Position numbers and translations under genes: made by a program. Below the pieces are notes generated by a model that was not told the origin of the DNA, did no database searches, and worked only from the letters and a program-made list of their open reading frames with translations. Of a stretch of 64,000 bases of DNA, positions 7,271 to 17,178 are shown in pieces (the stretch's first letter is position 1; every line of letters starts with the position of its first letter). Origin of the DNA: Arthrobacter sp. zg-Y844 (GTDB lineage Bacteria; Actinomycetota; Actinomycetes; Actinomycetales; Micrococcaceae); the NCBI RefSeq assembly GCF_024385465.1, contig NZ_JANFLS010000002.1, forward strand, positions 62,001-126,000, written 5' to 3'.

Positions 7271-10009
7271 CTAGGCGTCGCCGCCGGCGTTTCCGCTGGT
7301 GCCGGCGTTGACGTCCAGCAGGTGGTACTTCTCGATTGCCTCCTTGGGGGCATTGGCGTCGACTTCACCGCGGCGGGCGAGCATCTCCAATGCCCGCACC
7401 ACCATCGAGTGGCTGTCGATCTTGAAGTACCGGCGAGCAGCTGCACGCGTGTCCGCAAAACCGAAGTCGTCGGCACCGAGGGTGGCGAATTCGTTCGGCA
7501 GGAACTGGCGGATCTGGTCCGGTACGGCCTTCATGTAGTCCGTGGAGGCAACAATCGGGCCGGTGGCACCGGCCAGCTGCTGGGTGACGAAGGGTACCCG
7601 CGGCTCAGAGCCGGGGTTCAGGAAGGCTTCCTCCTCGGCGGCGAGGCCGTCGCGGCGAAGTTCGTTCCAGGAGGTCACGGACCAGACGTCGGCCGAAACA
7701 CCCCAGTCCTCGGCAAGGAGCTTCTGGGCTTCCAGGGCCCACGGCACGGCAACACCGGAGGCCAGCAGCTGGGTGCGGGGTCCGTCGATCTTTGCCGGTG
7801 CGAGCAGGTAGATGCCCTTGATGATGCCTTCCACGTCCAGGTCCTCGGGGGCCTTGGGCTGCTGGATCGGCTCGTTGTAGACCATGAGGTTGTAGATGAC
7901 GTTCGGATCCTTGGAATCCGGGCCGTACATCTCCTCGAGGCCGTGGCGGACAATGTGTCCGATCTCGTAGCCGTAGGCCGGATCGTAGGTCTTCACCGCG
8001 GGGTTGGTGGAGGCCAGGATCGGCGAGTGGCCGTCGGCGTGCTGCAGGCCTTCACCGGTGAGGGTGGTGCGGCCGGCGGTAGCCGAGATCAGGAACCCGC
8101 GTGCCATCTGGTCGGTAGCCGCCCAGATGTAGTCGGCGGTGCGCTGGAAGCCGAACATCGAGTAGAACACGTAGACCGGGATCAGCGGCTCGCCGTGCGT
8201 GGCGTAGGACGTGCCCGCCGCGGTGAACGCCGCAATCGAGCCGGCCTCGTTGATGCCGACGTGCACAATCTGGCCCTGCGGGGATTCCTTGTAGGCCAGG
8301 ACGAGGTCCCGGTCCACGGACAGGTAGTTCTGCCCCTTGGGGTTGTAGATCTTTGCCGTCGGGAAGAACGAGTCCATGCCGAAGGTACGGGCCTCGTCGG
8401 GGATGATCGGCACAATGCGCTTGCCGAACTCCTTGTCCCGCATCAGGTCCTTGAGCAGGCGGACGAAGGCCATGGTCGTGGCGGCCAGCTGCTTGCCGGA
8501 ACCCCGGTTGGCTACTTCGTAGGCTTTCTCGTCCGGAAGGTGGACGGGTTCGTGCTTTACCCGGCGTTCCGGGACGTTGCCGCCCAGTTCGCGCCGGCGT
8601 TCCAGCATGTACTTGATCTCGGGGGCATCCGCTCCCGGGTTGTAGTACGGCGGCTGGTACGGGTCGGCTTCGAGCTGCTCGTCGCTGATCGGGATCCGCA
8701 GGTGGTCGCGGAAGGCCTTCAGGTCGTCGAGGGTGAGCTTCTTCATCTGGTGGGTCGCGTTGCGGCCCTCGAAGTGCGTGCCCAGGCCGTAGCCCTTGAC
8801 CGTGTGGGCCAGGATGACCGTCGGCGCGCCCTTGAATTCCGTGGCGGCCTTGTACGCGGCGTAAACCTTGCGGTAGTCGTGGCCGCCGCGCTTGAGGTTC
8901 CAGATTTCCTCGTCGGTCAGGTTGGCAACGAGTTCCTTGGTCTCCGGGGTCTTGCCGAAGAAGTGGTCGCGCACAAATCCGCCGGACTCGGCCTTGTAGG
9001 TCTGGTAGTCGCCGTCGGGGGTGGCATTCATGATGTCCACCAGCGAGCCGTCCTTGTCGCGCTGGAGCAGGTCATCCCACTCGCGGCCCCAGACAACCTT
9101 GATGACATTCCAGCCTGCGCCTCGGAAGAAGGCTTCCAGTTCCTGCATGATCTTGCCGTTGCCGCGGACCGGGCCGTCGAGGCGCTGCAGGTTGCAGTTG
9201 ATCACGAAGGTCAGGTTGTCGAGCTTGTCATTGGCGGCGAGCTGGAGCAGGCCGCGCGATTCGGGCTCGTCCATTTCTCCGTCGCCAAGGAACGCCCAAA
9301 CATGCTGCTCGGAAGTGTCCTTGATGCCGCGGTTCTGCAGGTAGCGGTTGGACTGTGCCTGGTAGATGGCGTTCATGGGACCAATGCCCATGGAAACCGT
9401 CGGGAATTCCCAGAAGTCCGGCATGCTGCGCGGATGCGGGTAGGAGGACAGTGCATGCCCCTCGCGGGACTTCTCCTGGCGGAAGCCGTCCATGTCCTCT
9501 TCGGACAGGCGGCCTTCGAGGAAGGCGCGGGCATACATGCCGGGGGAGGCGTGACCCTGGAAGTAAATCTGGTCTCCGCCGCCCGGGTGGTCCTTGCCCC
9601 GGAAGAAGTGGTTCATGCCCACTTCGTACAGGGTCGCTGCTCCGGCGTACGTTGAAATATGGCCGCCGACGCCGATGCCCGGGCGCTGGGCCCGGTGCAC
9701 CATGATGGCGGCGTTCCAACGCAGCCAGGCGCGGTATCGCCGTTCGATTTCCTCGTCACCGGGGAATTCGGGTTCCTGATCAACCGGGATGGTGTTGACG
9801 TAGTCGGTGGTGGTTACCATCGGCACGCCCACGCTCTGGGAACCGGCGCGCTGGAGCAGTGAACGCATTATGTACTGCGCGCGTTCAGTGCCCTGCGAAC
9901 GGATCAGCTCGTCGAGCGATTCGATCCATTCTGCGGTTTCCTCGGGATCACGGTCCGGCAGCTGGTTGGTTAACCCGCTCAGGATGTCCGTTGTGTCTTC
10001 TGCGGCCAC
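7271..10009 (-). CDS. aceE: Pyruvate dehydrogenase E1 component (homodimeric)
   Basis: Thiamine-diphosphate-dependent decarboxylation of pyruvate, first step of the pyruvate dehydrogenase complex; cytoplasmic. The 912-residue length fits the homodimeric AceE type. The ThDP motif runs from [12 protein letters not shown] (about 242-253) to NCN (271-273); the HPGGGD and QGHASPG segments near 141-157 are typical. GTG 10009 is preferred because GAGAGG is 6 bases before it, whereas a TTG two codons upstream abuts the ribosome site. The gene stands alone, divergent from DUF3052-ahpE, as at the M. tuberculosis aceE locus. E2 and E3 genes are not in the window. Confidence 0.96.
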   Translation of the reverse strand: MAAEDTTDILSGLTNQLPDRDPEETAEWIESLDELIRSQGTERAQYIMRSLLQRAGSQSVGVPMVTTTDYVNTIPVDQEPEFPGDEEIERRYRAWLRWNAAIMVHRAQRPGIGVGGHISTYAGAATLYEVGMNHFFRGKDHPGGGDQIYFQGHASPGMYARAFLEGRLSEEDMDGFRQEKSREGHALSSYPHPRSMPDFWEFPTVSMGIGPMNAIYQAQSNRYLQNRGIKDTSEQHVWAFLGDGEMDEPESRGLLQLAANDKLDNLTFVINCNLQRLDGPVRGNGKIMQELEAFFRGAGWNVIKVVWGREWDDLLQRDKDGSLVDIMNATPDGDYQTYKAESGGFVRDHFFGKTPETKELVANLTDEEIWNLKRGGHDYRKVYAAYKAATEFKGAPTVILAHTVKGYGLGTHFEGRNATHQMKKLTLDDLKAFRDHLRIPISDEQLEADPYQPPYYNPGADAPEIKYMLERRRELGGNVPERRVKHEPVHLPDEKAYEVANRGSGKQLAATTMAFVRLLKDLMRDKEFGKRIVPIIPDEARTFGMDSFFPTAKIYNPKGQNYLSVDRDLVLAYKESPQGQIVHVGINEAGSIAAFTAAGTSYATHGEPLIPVYVFYSMFGFQRTADYIWAATDQMARGFLISATAGRTTLTGEGLQHADGHSPILASTNPAVKTYDPAYGYEIGHIVRHGLEEMYGPDSKDPNVIYNLMVYNEPIQQPKAPEDLDVEGIIKGIYLLAPAKIDGPRTQLLASGVAVPWALEAQKLLAEDWGVSADVWSVTSWNELRRDGLAAEEEAFLNPGSEPRVPFVTQQLAGATGPIVASTDYMKAVPDQIRQFLPNEFATLGADDFGFADTRAAARRYFKIDSHSMVVRALEMLARRGEVDANAPKEAIEKYHLLDVNAGTSGNAGGDA

Positions 10010-10123
10010 GGCCAACCTCTCTCATGTACAGATTGTGTCTGCGACATTCTTTCTGTGGTATCCGGCCGGTGTCCGCCGGATCTTCGCTTGCGCGTATGCG
10101 CGCCTCGGCGCCCCTTTTTATCC

Positions 10124-10129
10124 ACTCTA
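10124..10129 (-). promoter_or_regulatory. Candidate -10 element for aceE
   Basis: TAGAGT on the minus strand, followed by GGAT, about 115 bp before the aceE start. The clpX promoter region has the same CTAGAGTGGAT string. No clear -35 was seen. Confidence 0.35.
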
Positions 10130-10298
10130 GTCCCGAGCGGCCGTAGTTGCGTAGCCTGCCCGGCACTCATCGCTGACGGCGTAGACCCCCAAACCCTTGA
10201 AGCCTGCGGGTTTTAGGTGTTTCGTTGAGTCGGAGACAGCGCAGATCAGGCAAATGTGTGATTCCCTTGTATTTATGCAGTCAACCAGGAGGAGTGAA

Positions 10299-10718
10299 GT
10301 GAGCGAGGCCGAAGCCGTCACTGAAGAAAACGTGGCGAGCAGATTGGGTTTCAAGGACGGGGACCTGGTTCAGGAGTACGGCTACGACGAGGATGTGGAC
10401 TTCGACTTCCGTGAGGACCTAGAGGACCTCATCGGCGGCGAGTTGCTCACTGAAGACGACCACGATGTTGTGGACGGCGTCATCCTCTGGTGGCGCGCCG
10501 ACGACGGCGACCTCGTGGACGCGCTGGTCGATTCCCTGACCACGCTCGACGACGGCGGCGTGGTCTGGGTTCTGACTCCGAAGTCCGGGCGCGAGGGCTA
10601 CGTTCCTCCGGCCGACATCGAGGAAGCAGCACCCACAGCGGGACTGCACGTCACCACTTCCCCGGGCGTCACCGATGACTGGGCTGCCACACGCCTGGTG
10701 AGCCGACGCAAGAAGTGA
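10299..10718 (+). CDS. DUF3052 family protein
   Basis: A very acidic 139-residue protein (many Asp/Glu in FKDGDLVQEYGYDEDVDFDF) of the DUF3052 family, equivalent by position to M. tuberculosis Rv2239c; the molecular function is unknown. The C-terminal half reads EEAAPTAGLHVTTSPGVTDDWAATRLV, typical of the family. GTG 10299 was chosen because AGGAGG ends 6 bases before it. The stop codon overlaps the ahpE start (GTGA), so it is coupled to the peroxiredoxin. Confidence 0.85.
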   Translation: MSEAEAVTEENVASRLGFKDGDLVQEYGYDEDVDFDFREDLEDLIGGELLTEDDHDVVDGVILWWRADDGDLVDALVDSLTTLDDGGVVWVLTPKSGREGYVPPADIEEAAPTAGLHVTTSPGVTDDWAATRLVSRRKK

Positions 10719-11179
10719 CTGCGCACCTGCTCACGGCAGGTGCTGCGGTACCGGACTTCTGCCTTCCCAACCAGTTCGGCGAAGAGGTCCGGCTGGACGG
10801 TCTCCGGGGATCCGGCGTCGTGCTGGTCTTTTTCCCGTTCGCGTTCTCCCAGGTGTGCCGGGGCGAGCTCGCGGAGCTGCAGTCCGAACGTGCCCTTTTC
10901 GACGACGCCGGCGTGCGCCTGCTGGCAGCTTCCTGTGACTCGAAGTACACCCTGCGTGCCTGGGCCGAGCAGGAAGGCTTCGGCTTCGACCTGCTTTCCG
11001 ATTTCTGGCCGCACGGCGAGACGGCGCGGGCTTTTGGGGCTTTTGACGCACGCAGGGGGCTGGCGGAACGCGCCAGCTTTGTGATGGACGGGGAAGGCGC
11101 CCTCCGCGCATGCATCCGTTCCGACCCGGGCGCAGCGCGTCCGCTCGAGCAGTACCGTACTGCTTTGGAGGCACTGTGA
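10715..11179 (+). CDS. ahpE: One-Cys peroxiredoxin AhpE
   Basis: Thioredoxin-fold peroxidase reducing hydroperoxides; the M. tuberculosis homologue is AhpE (Rv2238c). The 154-residue protein has the peroxidatic motif P-F-A-F-S-Q-V-C with Cys48. A second Cys (in ASCDSK) is not at the usual 2-Cys resolving position, so an external thiol such as mycothiol is the likely reductant (inference). It begins at GTG within the DUF3052 stop and ends overlapping the start of the next gene by four bases, giving a tightly coupled three-gene operon. Confidence 0.85.
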   Translation: MTAHLLTAGAAVPDFCLPNQFGEEVRLDGLRGSGVVLVFFPFAFSQVCRGELAELQSERALFDDAGVRLLAASCDSKYTLRAWAEQEGFGFDLLSDFWPHGETARAFGAFDARRGLAERASFVMDGEGALRACIRSDPGAARPLEQYRTALEAL

Positions 11180-12126
11180 GCGAACAGCAGCCGAAGGACT
11201 CCCGCCCGGGCCTCGGCCTCACGGGTTTCGCCAGCGGCCATGCCCTCGAATCCGTTCCGCCGCCCACCGAGGCGGAGCTGCGGCTCCTCGAGCGCGCCGT
11301 CGGCTATCTGGGCGGGCAGCGGCTGGCGCTGCTGACCGGTGCCGGGCTGAGCACGGATTCCGGCATCCCGGACTACCGCGGGCCCGACGCGCCCCCGCGG
11401 AATCCGCTGACCTACCAGCAGTTTGTCGGTGATCCGGACCTCCGCCGCCGGTATTGGGCCCGCAACCACATTGGCTGGCACCATCTGCGCCATGCGGTGC
11501 CCAACCCCGGCCATGGGGCCGCGGTGGTCCTGGAACGGCGGGGACTGCTCTCGGGCCTGATCACCCAGAACGTGGACCGGCTCCACACGGACGCCGGCAG
11601 CGTCAACGTCATCGACCTGCACGGGCGTTACGACCGTGTGGTCTGCCTGAACTGCCGTTCGGGCTTTTCCCGTTCCGAAGTTGCCGGGCTGCTGCAGGAG
11701 CTGAACCCCGGCTATCTGGAGCAGGTGCGGCTCGACGGCGGGATCGCCCCGGATGCCGACGCGGATATCGCCGATACCGAGAACTTCGTCGTTGCGGACT
11801 GTCCCGTCTGCGGCGGAATGCTGAAGCCCGACTTCGTGTACTTCGGCGAGAACGTTCCCAAGGACCGAGTGGCCCGGGCCTTCTCTGTGGTGGACGACGC
11901 CGGTGCCCTGCTGGTGGCGGGTTCCTCACTGACCGTGATGAGCGGGCTGCGCTTTGTCCGGTACGCGGCCAAGGCCGGCAAACCGGTGGTCATCATCAAC
12001 CGTGGGTCCACACGGGGGGATCCGCTGGCCACCCTGAAAATCGATATGGGAGTCAGCACGGCCTTGACCTGGCTGGCCGAAAACCTCCCGGACCTGCCGG
12101 CCGAAGCGCAGAACGGCGCCGATTAG
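11176..12126 (+). CDS. Sir2-family NAD-dependent protein deacylase
   Basis: Sirtuin removing acyl groups from lysines with NAD. The 316-residue protein has TGAGLSTDSGIPDYRG (about 54-69) and TQNVDRLH (130-137) for NAD, the catalytic His149 in DLHGR, and a zinc site formed by C157-x2-C160 and C209-x2-C212. GTG 11176 overlaps the ahpE stop (GTGA) and was chosen over longer frames. Location beside a peroxiredoxin and pyruvate dehydrogenase may suggest metabolic or redox control, but this is only context. Confidence 0.92.
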   Translation: MSEQQPKDSRPGLGLTGFASGHALESVPPPTEAELRLLERAVGYLGGQRLALLTGAGLSTDSGIPDYRGPDAPPRNPLTYQQFVGDPDLRRRYWARNHIGWHHLRHAVPNPGHGAAVVLERRGLLSGLITQNVDRLHTDAGSVNVIDLHGRYDRVVCLNCRSGFSRSEVAGLLQELNPGYLEQVRLDGGIAPDADADIADTENFVVADCPVCGGMLKPDFVYFGENVPKDRVARAFSVVDDAGALLVAGSSLTVMSGLRFVRYAAKAGKPVVIINRGSTRGDPLATLKIDMGVSTALTWLAENLPDLPAEAQNGAD

Positions 12127-12210
12127 GCATCCGGTGCGGTCTTACGGTAATGTAGTTCCTCGTGATGCAGGGCCTGCGGAGAAGTTTCTGACGGCCGGGC
12201 AACATGTCTT

Positions 12211-12286
12211 GGGTCTTTAGCTCAGCTGGTAGAGCGCCACGTTTACACCGTGGATGTCATCGGTTCGATCCCGGTAGGACCCACCA
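12211..12286 (+). tRNA. tRNA-Val(TAC)
   Basis: Cloverleaf with acceptor GGGTCTT/AGGACCC, anticodon loop TTTACAC between CCACG and CGTGG, T-loop GGTTCGATCC and encoded CCA. The anticodon TAC (12244-12246) reads valine codons. Confidence 0.97.
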
Positions 12287-12291
12287 GAGAA

Positions 12292-12335
12292 GCCGCCGTT
12301 ACTTTCCGCAGATGTGGAAGGCAACGGCGGCTTTT
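12292..12335 (+). terminator. Terminator downstream of tRNA-Val
   Basis: GCCGCCGTT pairs with AACGGCGGC around an inner CTTTCC/GGAAG stem, followed by TTTT at 12332-12335: a standard intrinsic terminator six bases after the tRNA. Confidence 0.8.
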
Positions 12336-12372
12336 GGTTTAACCGCACAGACGTACGAAACGAGTGGGGTTG

Positions 12373-13230
12373 ATGGCAAAGGAATTCCAGGCGCGGAAGC
12401 GCGTTGGCGCAGCGCTTGCCGTAATGATCCTGCTGGGCGGCTGCTCGGCGCCGGGCGACGCTCCGCTGGTACCACCAACCGCAGAGCAAGGCACCGCCAG
12501 CACCGCGGACACAGGGGCACCGGAAGCGATTGCAGCCGCCCTGGACGTGATGGCCGGGGACAGGCGGGACGATTTCTCCGTGGCCCTCCAGGACAACCGC
12601 ACCGGGAAGTCCTGGATCGAAAACCCGGACGGACGGTACCTCGAGGCAAGCCTGGTGAAGGTTCCCATCCTCCTGACCCTGGTCCGCCAGGCCACCGAAG
12701 AGCAGCGCAGCTTCACGGCGAAGGAAGAATACCTGGCAACCCTGATGATCGAATACAGCGACAATGAAGCCACCACCGAGTTGTACGGCCGGCTTGGGGG
12801 CCGGGAGGAACTGAACCGCACCTATGAGCTCATCGGGGTGGAGGATACGGAAGCCGGTGAAGTCTGGGGAGCCGGCGAAACCACTGCAGGGGACCAGTTG
12901 CGCATTGCCCGGACGGTGGCCTGCGGGGCCGACTGGCTGGACCCGGACCTGTTGGCGTTCGCCGTCGGACTCATGGAAAACGTCTGCCCGGAGCAGAACT
13001 GGGGGATCAATGCGGGGGTGCAGGCGCCCGATGCCGAGGTGGCGTTGAAGAACGGCTGGCTGCAGGACGACGACGCCGTGTGGAACGTGGGCAGCGCCGG
13101 GTTCGTCCGGACCGGGGGGAGCGACTACAGCATTGTTGTGCTCAGTTCCCGGAACTCCACGCTCGAGGAAGGGATCGGGATTGTCGAAGGCGTTGCCTCG
13201 GTGATCAACGGCTACGAAGCCGGGGCCTGA
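12373..13230 (+). CDS. Secreted class A beta-lactamase-like serine hydrolase, lipoprotein
   Basis: The 285-residue protein has a lipobox (LGGC, Cys24) after a short hydrophobic signal, then a Pro/Thr/Ala-rich linker and a beta-lactamase/transpeptidase-like domain. The family motifs are present: S93-x-x-K96 (SLVK), S129-D-N, and K226-N-G in place of the usual KTG. The altered third motif and the absence of a clear omega-loop ExxxN leave drug hydrolysis uncertain; a cell-wall-related hydrolase is equally possible. ATG 12373 and GTG 12364 are both usable starts. It stands alone between tRNA-Val and gnd. Confidence 0.75.
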   Translation: MAKEFQARKRVGAALAVMILLGGCSAPGDAPLVPPTAEQGTASTADTGAPEAIAAALDVMAGDRRDDFSVALQDNRTGKSWIENPDGRYLEASLVKVPILLTLVRQATEEQRSFTAKEEYLATLMIEYSDNEATTELYGRLGGREELNRTYELIGVEDTEAGEVWGAGETTAGDQLRIARTVACGADWLDPDLLAFAVGLMENVCPEQNWGINAGVQAPDAEVALKNGWLQDDDAVWNVGSAGFVRTGGSDYSIVVLSSRNSTLEEGIGIVEGVASVINGYEAGA

Positions 13231-13355
13231 TCCCGCGGCCGGGGCCCCTGTGGCGGCGGGACGCCGAAGAAGCATAGGCTGGAGCGTGAACACGGCGCAA
13301 TGATCATGTGCCGTCCCCGTGCCCGCCGGGCACCCGAACCATCCTTGGAGAGAAC

Positions 13356-14792
13356 TTGAGTGCACAAATTGGTGTAACCGGCCTTGCCGTCATGGGTGCA
13401 AACCTCGCCCGCAATCTCGCCCGCAACGGTTACACGGTGGCCCTGCACAACCGTTCCATCGAGAAAACGGATGCCCTGCTTTCCGCCCACGGCGATGAGG
13501 GGGAGTTCATCCGCACCGAGACGCTGCAGGAACTGGTTGACTCACTGGAGAAACCGCGCCGCGTTCTGATCATGGTCAAGGCCGGAGCGCCGGTGGATTC
13601 GGTGATCGGCCAGCTGGTTCCGCTGCTGGAGCCGGGCGACATCGTGATCGACGGCGGCAACTCGCATTTCGAGGACACCCGCCGCCGCGAGGCCGCCCTG
13701 GCTGAGAAGGACCTGCACTTTGTCGGCGTCGGCGTCTCCGGGGGTGAAGAGGGAGCCCTCCTGGGCCCCTCCATCATGCCCGGCGGTTCCCGCGAGTCCT
13801 ACGATTCCCTGGGCCCGATGCTGGAGAAGATCGCCGCGAAGTACGACGGCGAGCCCTGCTGCACCTGGATCGGCACCGACGGGGCCGGCCACTTTGTGAA
13901 GATGGTGCACAACGGCATCGAATACGCGGACATGCAGGTGATCGGCGAGGCCTACGACCTGCTGCGCTCCGCTGCCGGCATTGAACCGGCCGAGCAGGCC
14001 AGGATCTTCAACGAGTGGAACACCGGCCAGCTCAGCTCCTTCCTGATCGAAATCACCGCGGAGGTCCTGGGCCACGTGGACGCCCGGACCGGGAAACCGT
14101 TCGTGGACGTAGTGGTGGACTCCGCCGGGCAGAAAGGCACCGGACGCTGGACGGTCGTCTCCGGCCTGGATCTGGGTTCCCCGGTTTCCGCCATCGCAGA
14201 GTCGGTCTTCGCCCGCGCACTGTCCTCCCAGCGCGGACAGCGCGAAGTTGCACAGCACACTCTCCAGGGCGAGGAAGCCGCCGTCGAGCTTCCGGATACG
14301 TTCGTCGACGACGTGCGGCAGGCCCTCTACGCCTCCAAGCTGGTCAGCTACGCGCAGGGCATCGACATGCTCAACGCTGCAGCCAGGGAATACGGCTGGG
14401 AACTGAAGCTGGACGAGATCGCCTCGCTCTGGCGTGCCGGCTGCATCATCCGCGCGGAACTGCTGGATGACATCATGAAGGCCTACGCCGGCAGCGAAGC
14501 TCCCGCGAACCTGCTGTTCGCCCCGGCGTTCGCGGAGTCGATCGCCGCCGCCGTTCCGGCCTGGCGCCGCGTGGTCTCCGTCGCCGTGCAGCTGGGCATT
14601 CCCGTGCCGGTGTTCTCCTCCTCGCTGGCCTACTACGACGGCCTGCGCCGCAAGCGGCTTCCGGCGGCACTGACGCAGGGCCTGCGGGACCTGTTCGGTG
14701 CACACACCTACCACCGGGTCGACGCCGAAGGAACCTTCCACACCATGTGGGGCGAAGACCGCGCCGAGGTCGAGGCAGTGGACACCCACTAA
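13356..14792 (+). CDS. gnd: 6-phosphogluconate dehydrogenase, decarboxylating
   Basis: Oxidative pentose phosphate enzyme converting 6-phosphogluconate to ribulose 5-phosphate, CO2 and NADPH. The 478-residue protein has the NADP fold GLAVMGANLARN (9-20), the DGGNSHF signature (99-105), VGVSGGEEGA, and catalytic Lys182 and Asn186 in HFVKMVHNGIEY. The start is TTG 13356, supported by GGAG five bases upstream; codons upstream in frame are not part of the family. A strong terminator follows at once. Confidence 0.95.
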   Translation: MSAQIGVTGLAVMGANLARNLARNGYTVALHNRSIEKTDALLSAHGDEGEFIRTETLQELVDSLEKPRRVLIMVKAGAPVDSVIGQLVPLLEPGDIVIDGGNSHFEDTRRREAALAEKDLHFVGVGVSGGEEGALLGPSIMPGGSRESYDSLGPMLEKIAAKYDGEPCCTWIGTDGAGHFVKMVHNGIEYADMQVIGEAYDLLRSAAGIEPAEQARIFNEWNTGQLSSFLIEITAEVLGHVDARTGKPFVDVVVDSAGQKGTGRWTVVSGLDLGSPVSAIAESVFARALSSQRGQREVAQHTLQGEEAAVELPDTFVDDVRQALYASKLVSYAQGIDMLNAAAREYGWELKLDEIASLWRAGCIIRAELLDDIMKAYAGSEAPANLLFAPAFAESIAAAVPAWRRVVSVAVQLGIPVPVFSSSLAYYDGLRRKRLPAALTQGLRDLFGAHTYHRVDAEGTFHTMWGEDRAEVEAVDTH

Positions 14793-14807
14793 GGAACCCA
14801 AAGGGTA

Positions 14808-14845
14808 CTAAAAAGGTCCGCAGCGGAAGCTGCGGACCTTTTTAG
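14808..14845. terminator. Bidirectional terminator between gnd and cysE
   Basis: A perfect 17-bp stem (14808-14824 with 14829-14845) with a GGAA tetraloop and a T5 tract on either strand, between convergent genes. Confidence 0.92.
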
Positions 14846-14858
14846 CGTGCTGTTCCGG

Positions 14859-15443
14859 CTAGATGTAAATGGCCGGATCGATGTACTCGGCCGGGTCCAC
14901 AGCGGGCTGGGTCATCTTGGTGTCCCGATGCCGCCACTTGGCCGGGATGCCGGTGATGATCGAATCCGCCGGGGCATCCTTGACCACCACGGCGTTGGCT
15001 CCCACCGCGCTGTTCGCACCAATGGTCACCGGCCCCAGGATCTTCGCTCCCGCACCTACGGTGACCCCGTCGCAGATGGTCGGGTGGCGCTTGACCTTGG
15101 CCAGCGAACGGCCGCCCAGGGTCACCCCGTGGTAAAGCATGACGTCATTGCCGATCTCCGCTGTCTCGCCGATGACCACCCCCATGCCGTGGTCGATAAA
15201 GAACCGGCGGCCGATGGTCGCTCCGGGGTGGATCTCGATGCCGGTGGCAAAACGGGTCACCTGCGAGAGCACGCGCGCCGGGAACCGCAGCGGGGGCCGG
15301 GCCCACATACGGTGCGTCAGCCGGTGCATCCAGATGGCATGCAGGCCGGAGTAGACAACGAGGTTTTCGAGCGAGCCTCTGGCCGCCGGATCGTGTGATG
15401 CGGCGGCGTCGAGGTCTTCGCGCAGTCGGGCTAACAGACTCAC
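14859..15443 (-). CDS. cysE: Serine O-acetyltransferase
   Basis: Makes O-acetylserine from serine and acetyl-CoA, the first step of cysteine synthesis. The 194-residue protein is the short form, with a left-handed beta-helix of hexapeptide repeats ([43 protein letters not shown]) and catalytic His residues in IDHGMG and YHGVTLGG. The C-terminus ends in Ile, which in known cysteine synthase complexes inserts into the CysK active site. It is downstream of cysK by 48 bp on the same strand. The GTG start has no clear ribosome site. Confidence 0.93.
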   Translation of the reverse strand: MSLLARLREDLDAAASHDPAARGSLENLVVYSGLHAIWMHRLTHRMWARPPLRFPARVLSQVTRFATGIEIHPGATIGRRFFIDHGMGVVIGETAEIGNDVMLYHGVTLGGRSLAKVKRHPTICDGVTVGAGAKILGPVTIGANSAVGANAVVVKDAPADSIITGIPAKWRHRDTKMTQPAVDPAEYIDPAIYI

Positions 15444-15491
15444 AGAGAACTTTCTGCTCGGATGATCCGCCCCGCAGGGACGGAACGCGGA

Positions 15492-16427
15492 CTAACCGCG
15501 GATGTCGTCGTACAGGACCGTAGAGATGTAACGTTCTCCGAAGTCGCAGACGGTGGCAACAATCAGCTTACCGGCGTTCTCTTCGCGCTTGGCGAGTTCC
15601 AGCGCAGCCCAGACGATGGCACCGGAGGAGATACCGCCGAGGATGCCCTCCTGGGTGCCCAGTGCGCGGGCCGTGGCTACGGAATCCTCGATGGAGGCGT
15701 CAAAGACCTCGTCATAGACGGTGGTGTCCAGGATCTCGGGGACGAAGTTGGCACCGATGCCCTGGATCTTGTGGGGGCCGGGGGATCCGCCGTTGAGGAT
15801 GGCGGAGTCCTTGGGCTCTACCGCCACAATCTTCACGTCCGGCTTGCGTTCCTTCAGGACCTGCCCGACGCCGGTGATGGTGCCGCCGGTGCCGATGCCG
15901 GCCACGAAGATGTCCACCTTTCCATCGGTGTCGGCCCAGATTTCCTCGGCGGTGGTGGCGCGGTGTACGGCCGGGTTCGCTTCATTGGCGAACTGCTGCG
16001 CCCAGATGGCGTTTTCGGTGGTGGCCACGATTTCCTTGGCCTTGTCCACTGCTCCGCGCATGCCCTCGGCGCCGGGGGTGAGGACAATCTCCGCACCGTA
16101 GGCACGGAGCATGACGCGGCGCTCCGTGGACATGGTTTCGGGCATGGTGAGGATCACCTTGTAGCCGCGGGCAGCGCCCACCATGGCCAGGGCGATACCG
16201 GTATTGCCGGAGGTGCCCTCCACGATGGTGCCGCCGGGCTGAAGCGCGCCCGCCTTCTCGGCGGCGTCGACGATGGCCACGCCGATCCGGTCCTTGACGC
16301 TGTTGGCCGGGTTGTAGAACTCCAGCTTCACCGCCACCTGGGCGGGAAGCCCCTCGGCGAGCCGGTTCAGGCGGACCAGCGGGGTACCGCCTACGAGCTG
16401 GGTTACATCGTCATAAATACGAGCCAT
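15492..16427 (-). CDS. cysK: Cysteine synthase A (O-acetylserine sulfhydrylase)
   Basis: PLP enzyme joining O-acetylserine with sulfide to give cysteine. The 311-residue protein has the PLP Lys45 in PANSVKDR, the substrate loop TSGNTG, the phosphate loop GTGGT and the late SSG serine. GAGG sits five bases before ATG 16427. It precedes cysE in a two-gene operon, the order common in actinobacteria. Its leader holds two sets of short direct repeats (16439-16486). Confidence 0.95.
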   Translation of the reverse strand: MARIYDDVTQLVGGTPLVRLNRLAEGLPAQVAVKLEFYNPANSVKDRIGVAIVDAAEKAGALQPGGTIVEGTSGNTGIALAMVGAARGYKVILTMPETMSTERRVMLRAYGAEIVLTPGAEGMRGAVDKAKEIVATTENAIWAQQFANEANPAVHRATTAEEIWADTDGKVDIFVAGIGTGGTITGVGQVLKERKPDVKIVAVEPKDSAILNGGSPGPHKIQGIGANFVPEILDTTVYDEVFDASIEDSVATARALGTQEGILGGISSGAIVWAALELAKREENAGKLIVATVCDFGERYISTVLYDDIRG

Positions 16428-16438
16428 GGTTTCCTCTA

Positions 16439-16486
16439 TTCCTTCAACGTTCCTTCAAAAAGCCGGACTCAACAAAGCCGGACTCA
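16439..16486. repeat. Two abutting direct-repeat pairs in the cysK leader
   Basis: TTCCTTCAA occurs at 16439-16447 and 16450-16458 (11-bp period), followed without a gap by AAAGCCGGACTCA at 16459-16471 and 16474-16486 (15-bp period). They lie 12-59 bp before the cysK start. A regulator site or a slippage product are both possible. Confidence 0.6.
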
Positions 16487-16525
16487 GTTATGCCCGTTCC
16501 AGCCTATCGGCGCGGCCGGACAGCC

Positions 16526-17050
16526 TTAGTCCTGAAGCCATTCGGAGTAATACTTGCGGGCCTTGGCCAGCTTCGGATTAATGATCACCTGACAGTAACC
16601 CTGGCCGGGGTGCTTGGCGTAGAAGTCCTGGTGGAAATCCTCCGCCGGGTAGAACCGGGGAAGGGGCACGATCTCGGTGACGATCGGGTCCTTCCAGTTC
16701 TCCCGGGCACGCTCAAGCGCAGCTTCGAATTCCTTGCGCTGATCCTCGTCCCGGTAGAACATCGAGGACCGGTACTGGGTGCCGACGTCGTAGCCCTGTC
16801 GGTTCAGGGTGGTGGGGTCATGCTGCGAAAAGAACATGTCCAGGATGACTTCCGGAGGGATCATGTCCTCGTCAAAGGTCACGGCCACTACTTCTGCGTG
16901 TCCGGTGATCCCGGCGCTCACGCTGTCATAGTCCGGGTTGTCCACCGCGCCCCCTGTGTAGCCGGAAACTACGTCGGTTACGCCGCGGACCTTGCGGTAA
17001 AGAGCATCGAGGCACCAAAAGCAGCCTCCGCCTAATACATACGTCTTCAT
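16526..17050 (-). CDS. msrA: Peptide-methionine (S)-S-oxide reductase
   Basis: Repairs methionine-S-sulfoxide in proteins. The 174-residue protein has the catalytic GCFWC motif (Cys10) almost at the N-terminus, the SGYTGG segment, HDPTTLNRQGYDVGTQYRS, and a resolving Cys in GQGYCQ near residue 152. ATG 17050 fits the family N-terminus. It is monocistronic, 98 bp upstream of cysK on the same strand. Confidence 0.95.
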   Translation of the reverse strand: MKTYVLGGGCFWCLDALYRKVRGVTDVVSGYTGGAVDNPDYDSVSAGITGHAEVVAVTFDEDMIPPEVILDMFFSQHDPTTLNRQGYDVGTQYRSSMFYRDEDQRKEFEAALERARENWKDPIVTEIVPLPRFYPAEDFHQDFYAKHPGQGYCQVIINPKLAKARKYYSEWLQD

Positions 17051-17178
17051 GCCCTTAACAAGGCATCAGGTCCCGCTTTGATTCCCGATGTCCGGTAACC
17101 GGGTGCGGCGGTGTTCGTTCCGTCACGGCAGGCGCGGCGGAATTGAGCACGGCAACGGCAGCGGGTAGAACTAAAGTC

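Noticed and set aside
6709-7311. 200-codon plus-strand frame across the accD remnant
   Set aside because: Arg/Pro-rich translation typical of a shadow frame, no homology, and it runs through the aceE terminator.
7322-9655. A 777-codon open frame antisense to aceE
   Set aside because: It mirrors the codon bias of aceE, has no family motif or ribosome site, and the minus-strand aceE is unmistakable. The same applies to long antisense frames over ettA (36968-38980), pepN (43955-46099), the LGFP protease (46790-48991) and ileS (61479-63662).
12373-13230. Beta-lactamase-like gene as an acquired resistance gene
   Set aside because: KNG in place of KTG, no mobile element around it and composition like its neighbours; a resident serine hydrolase is more likely.
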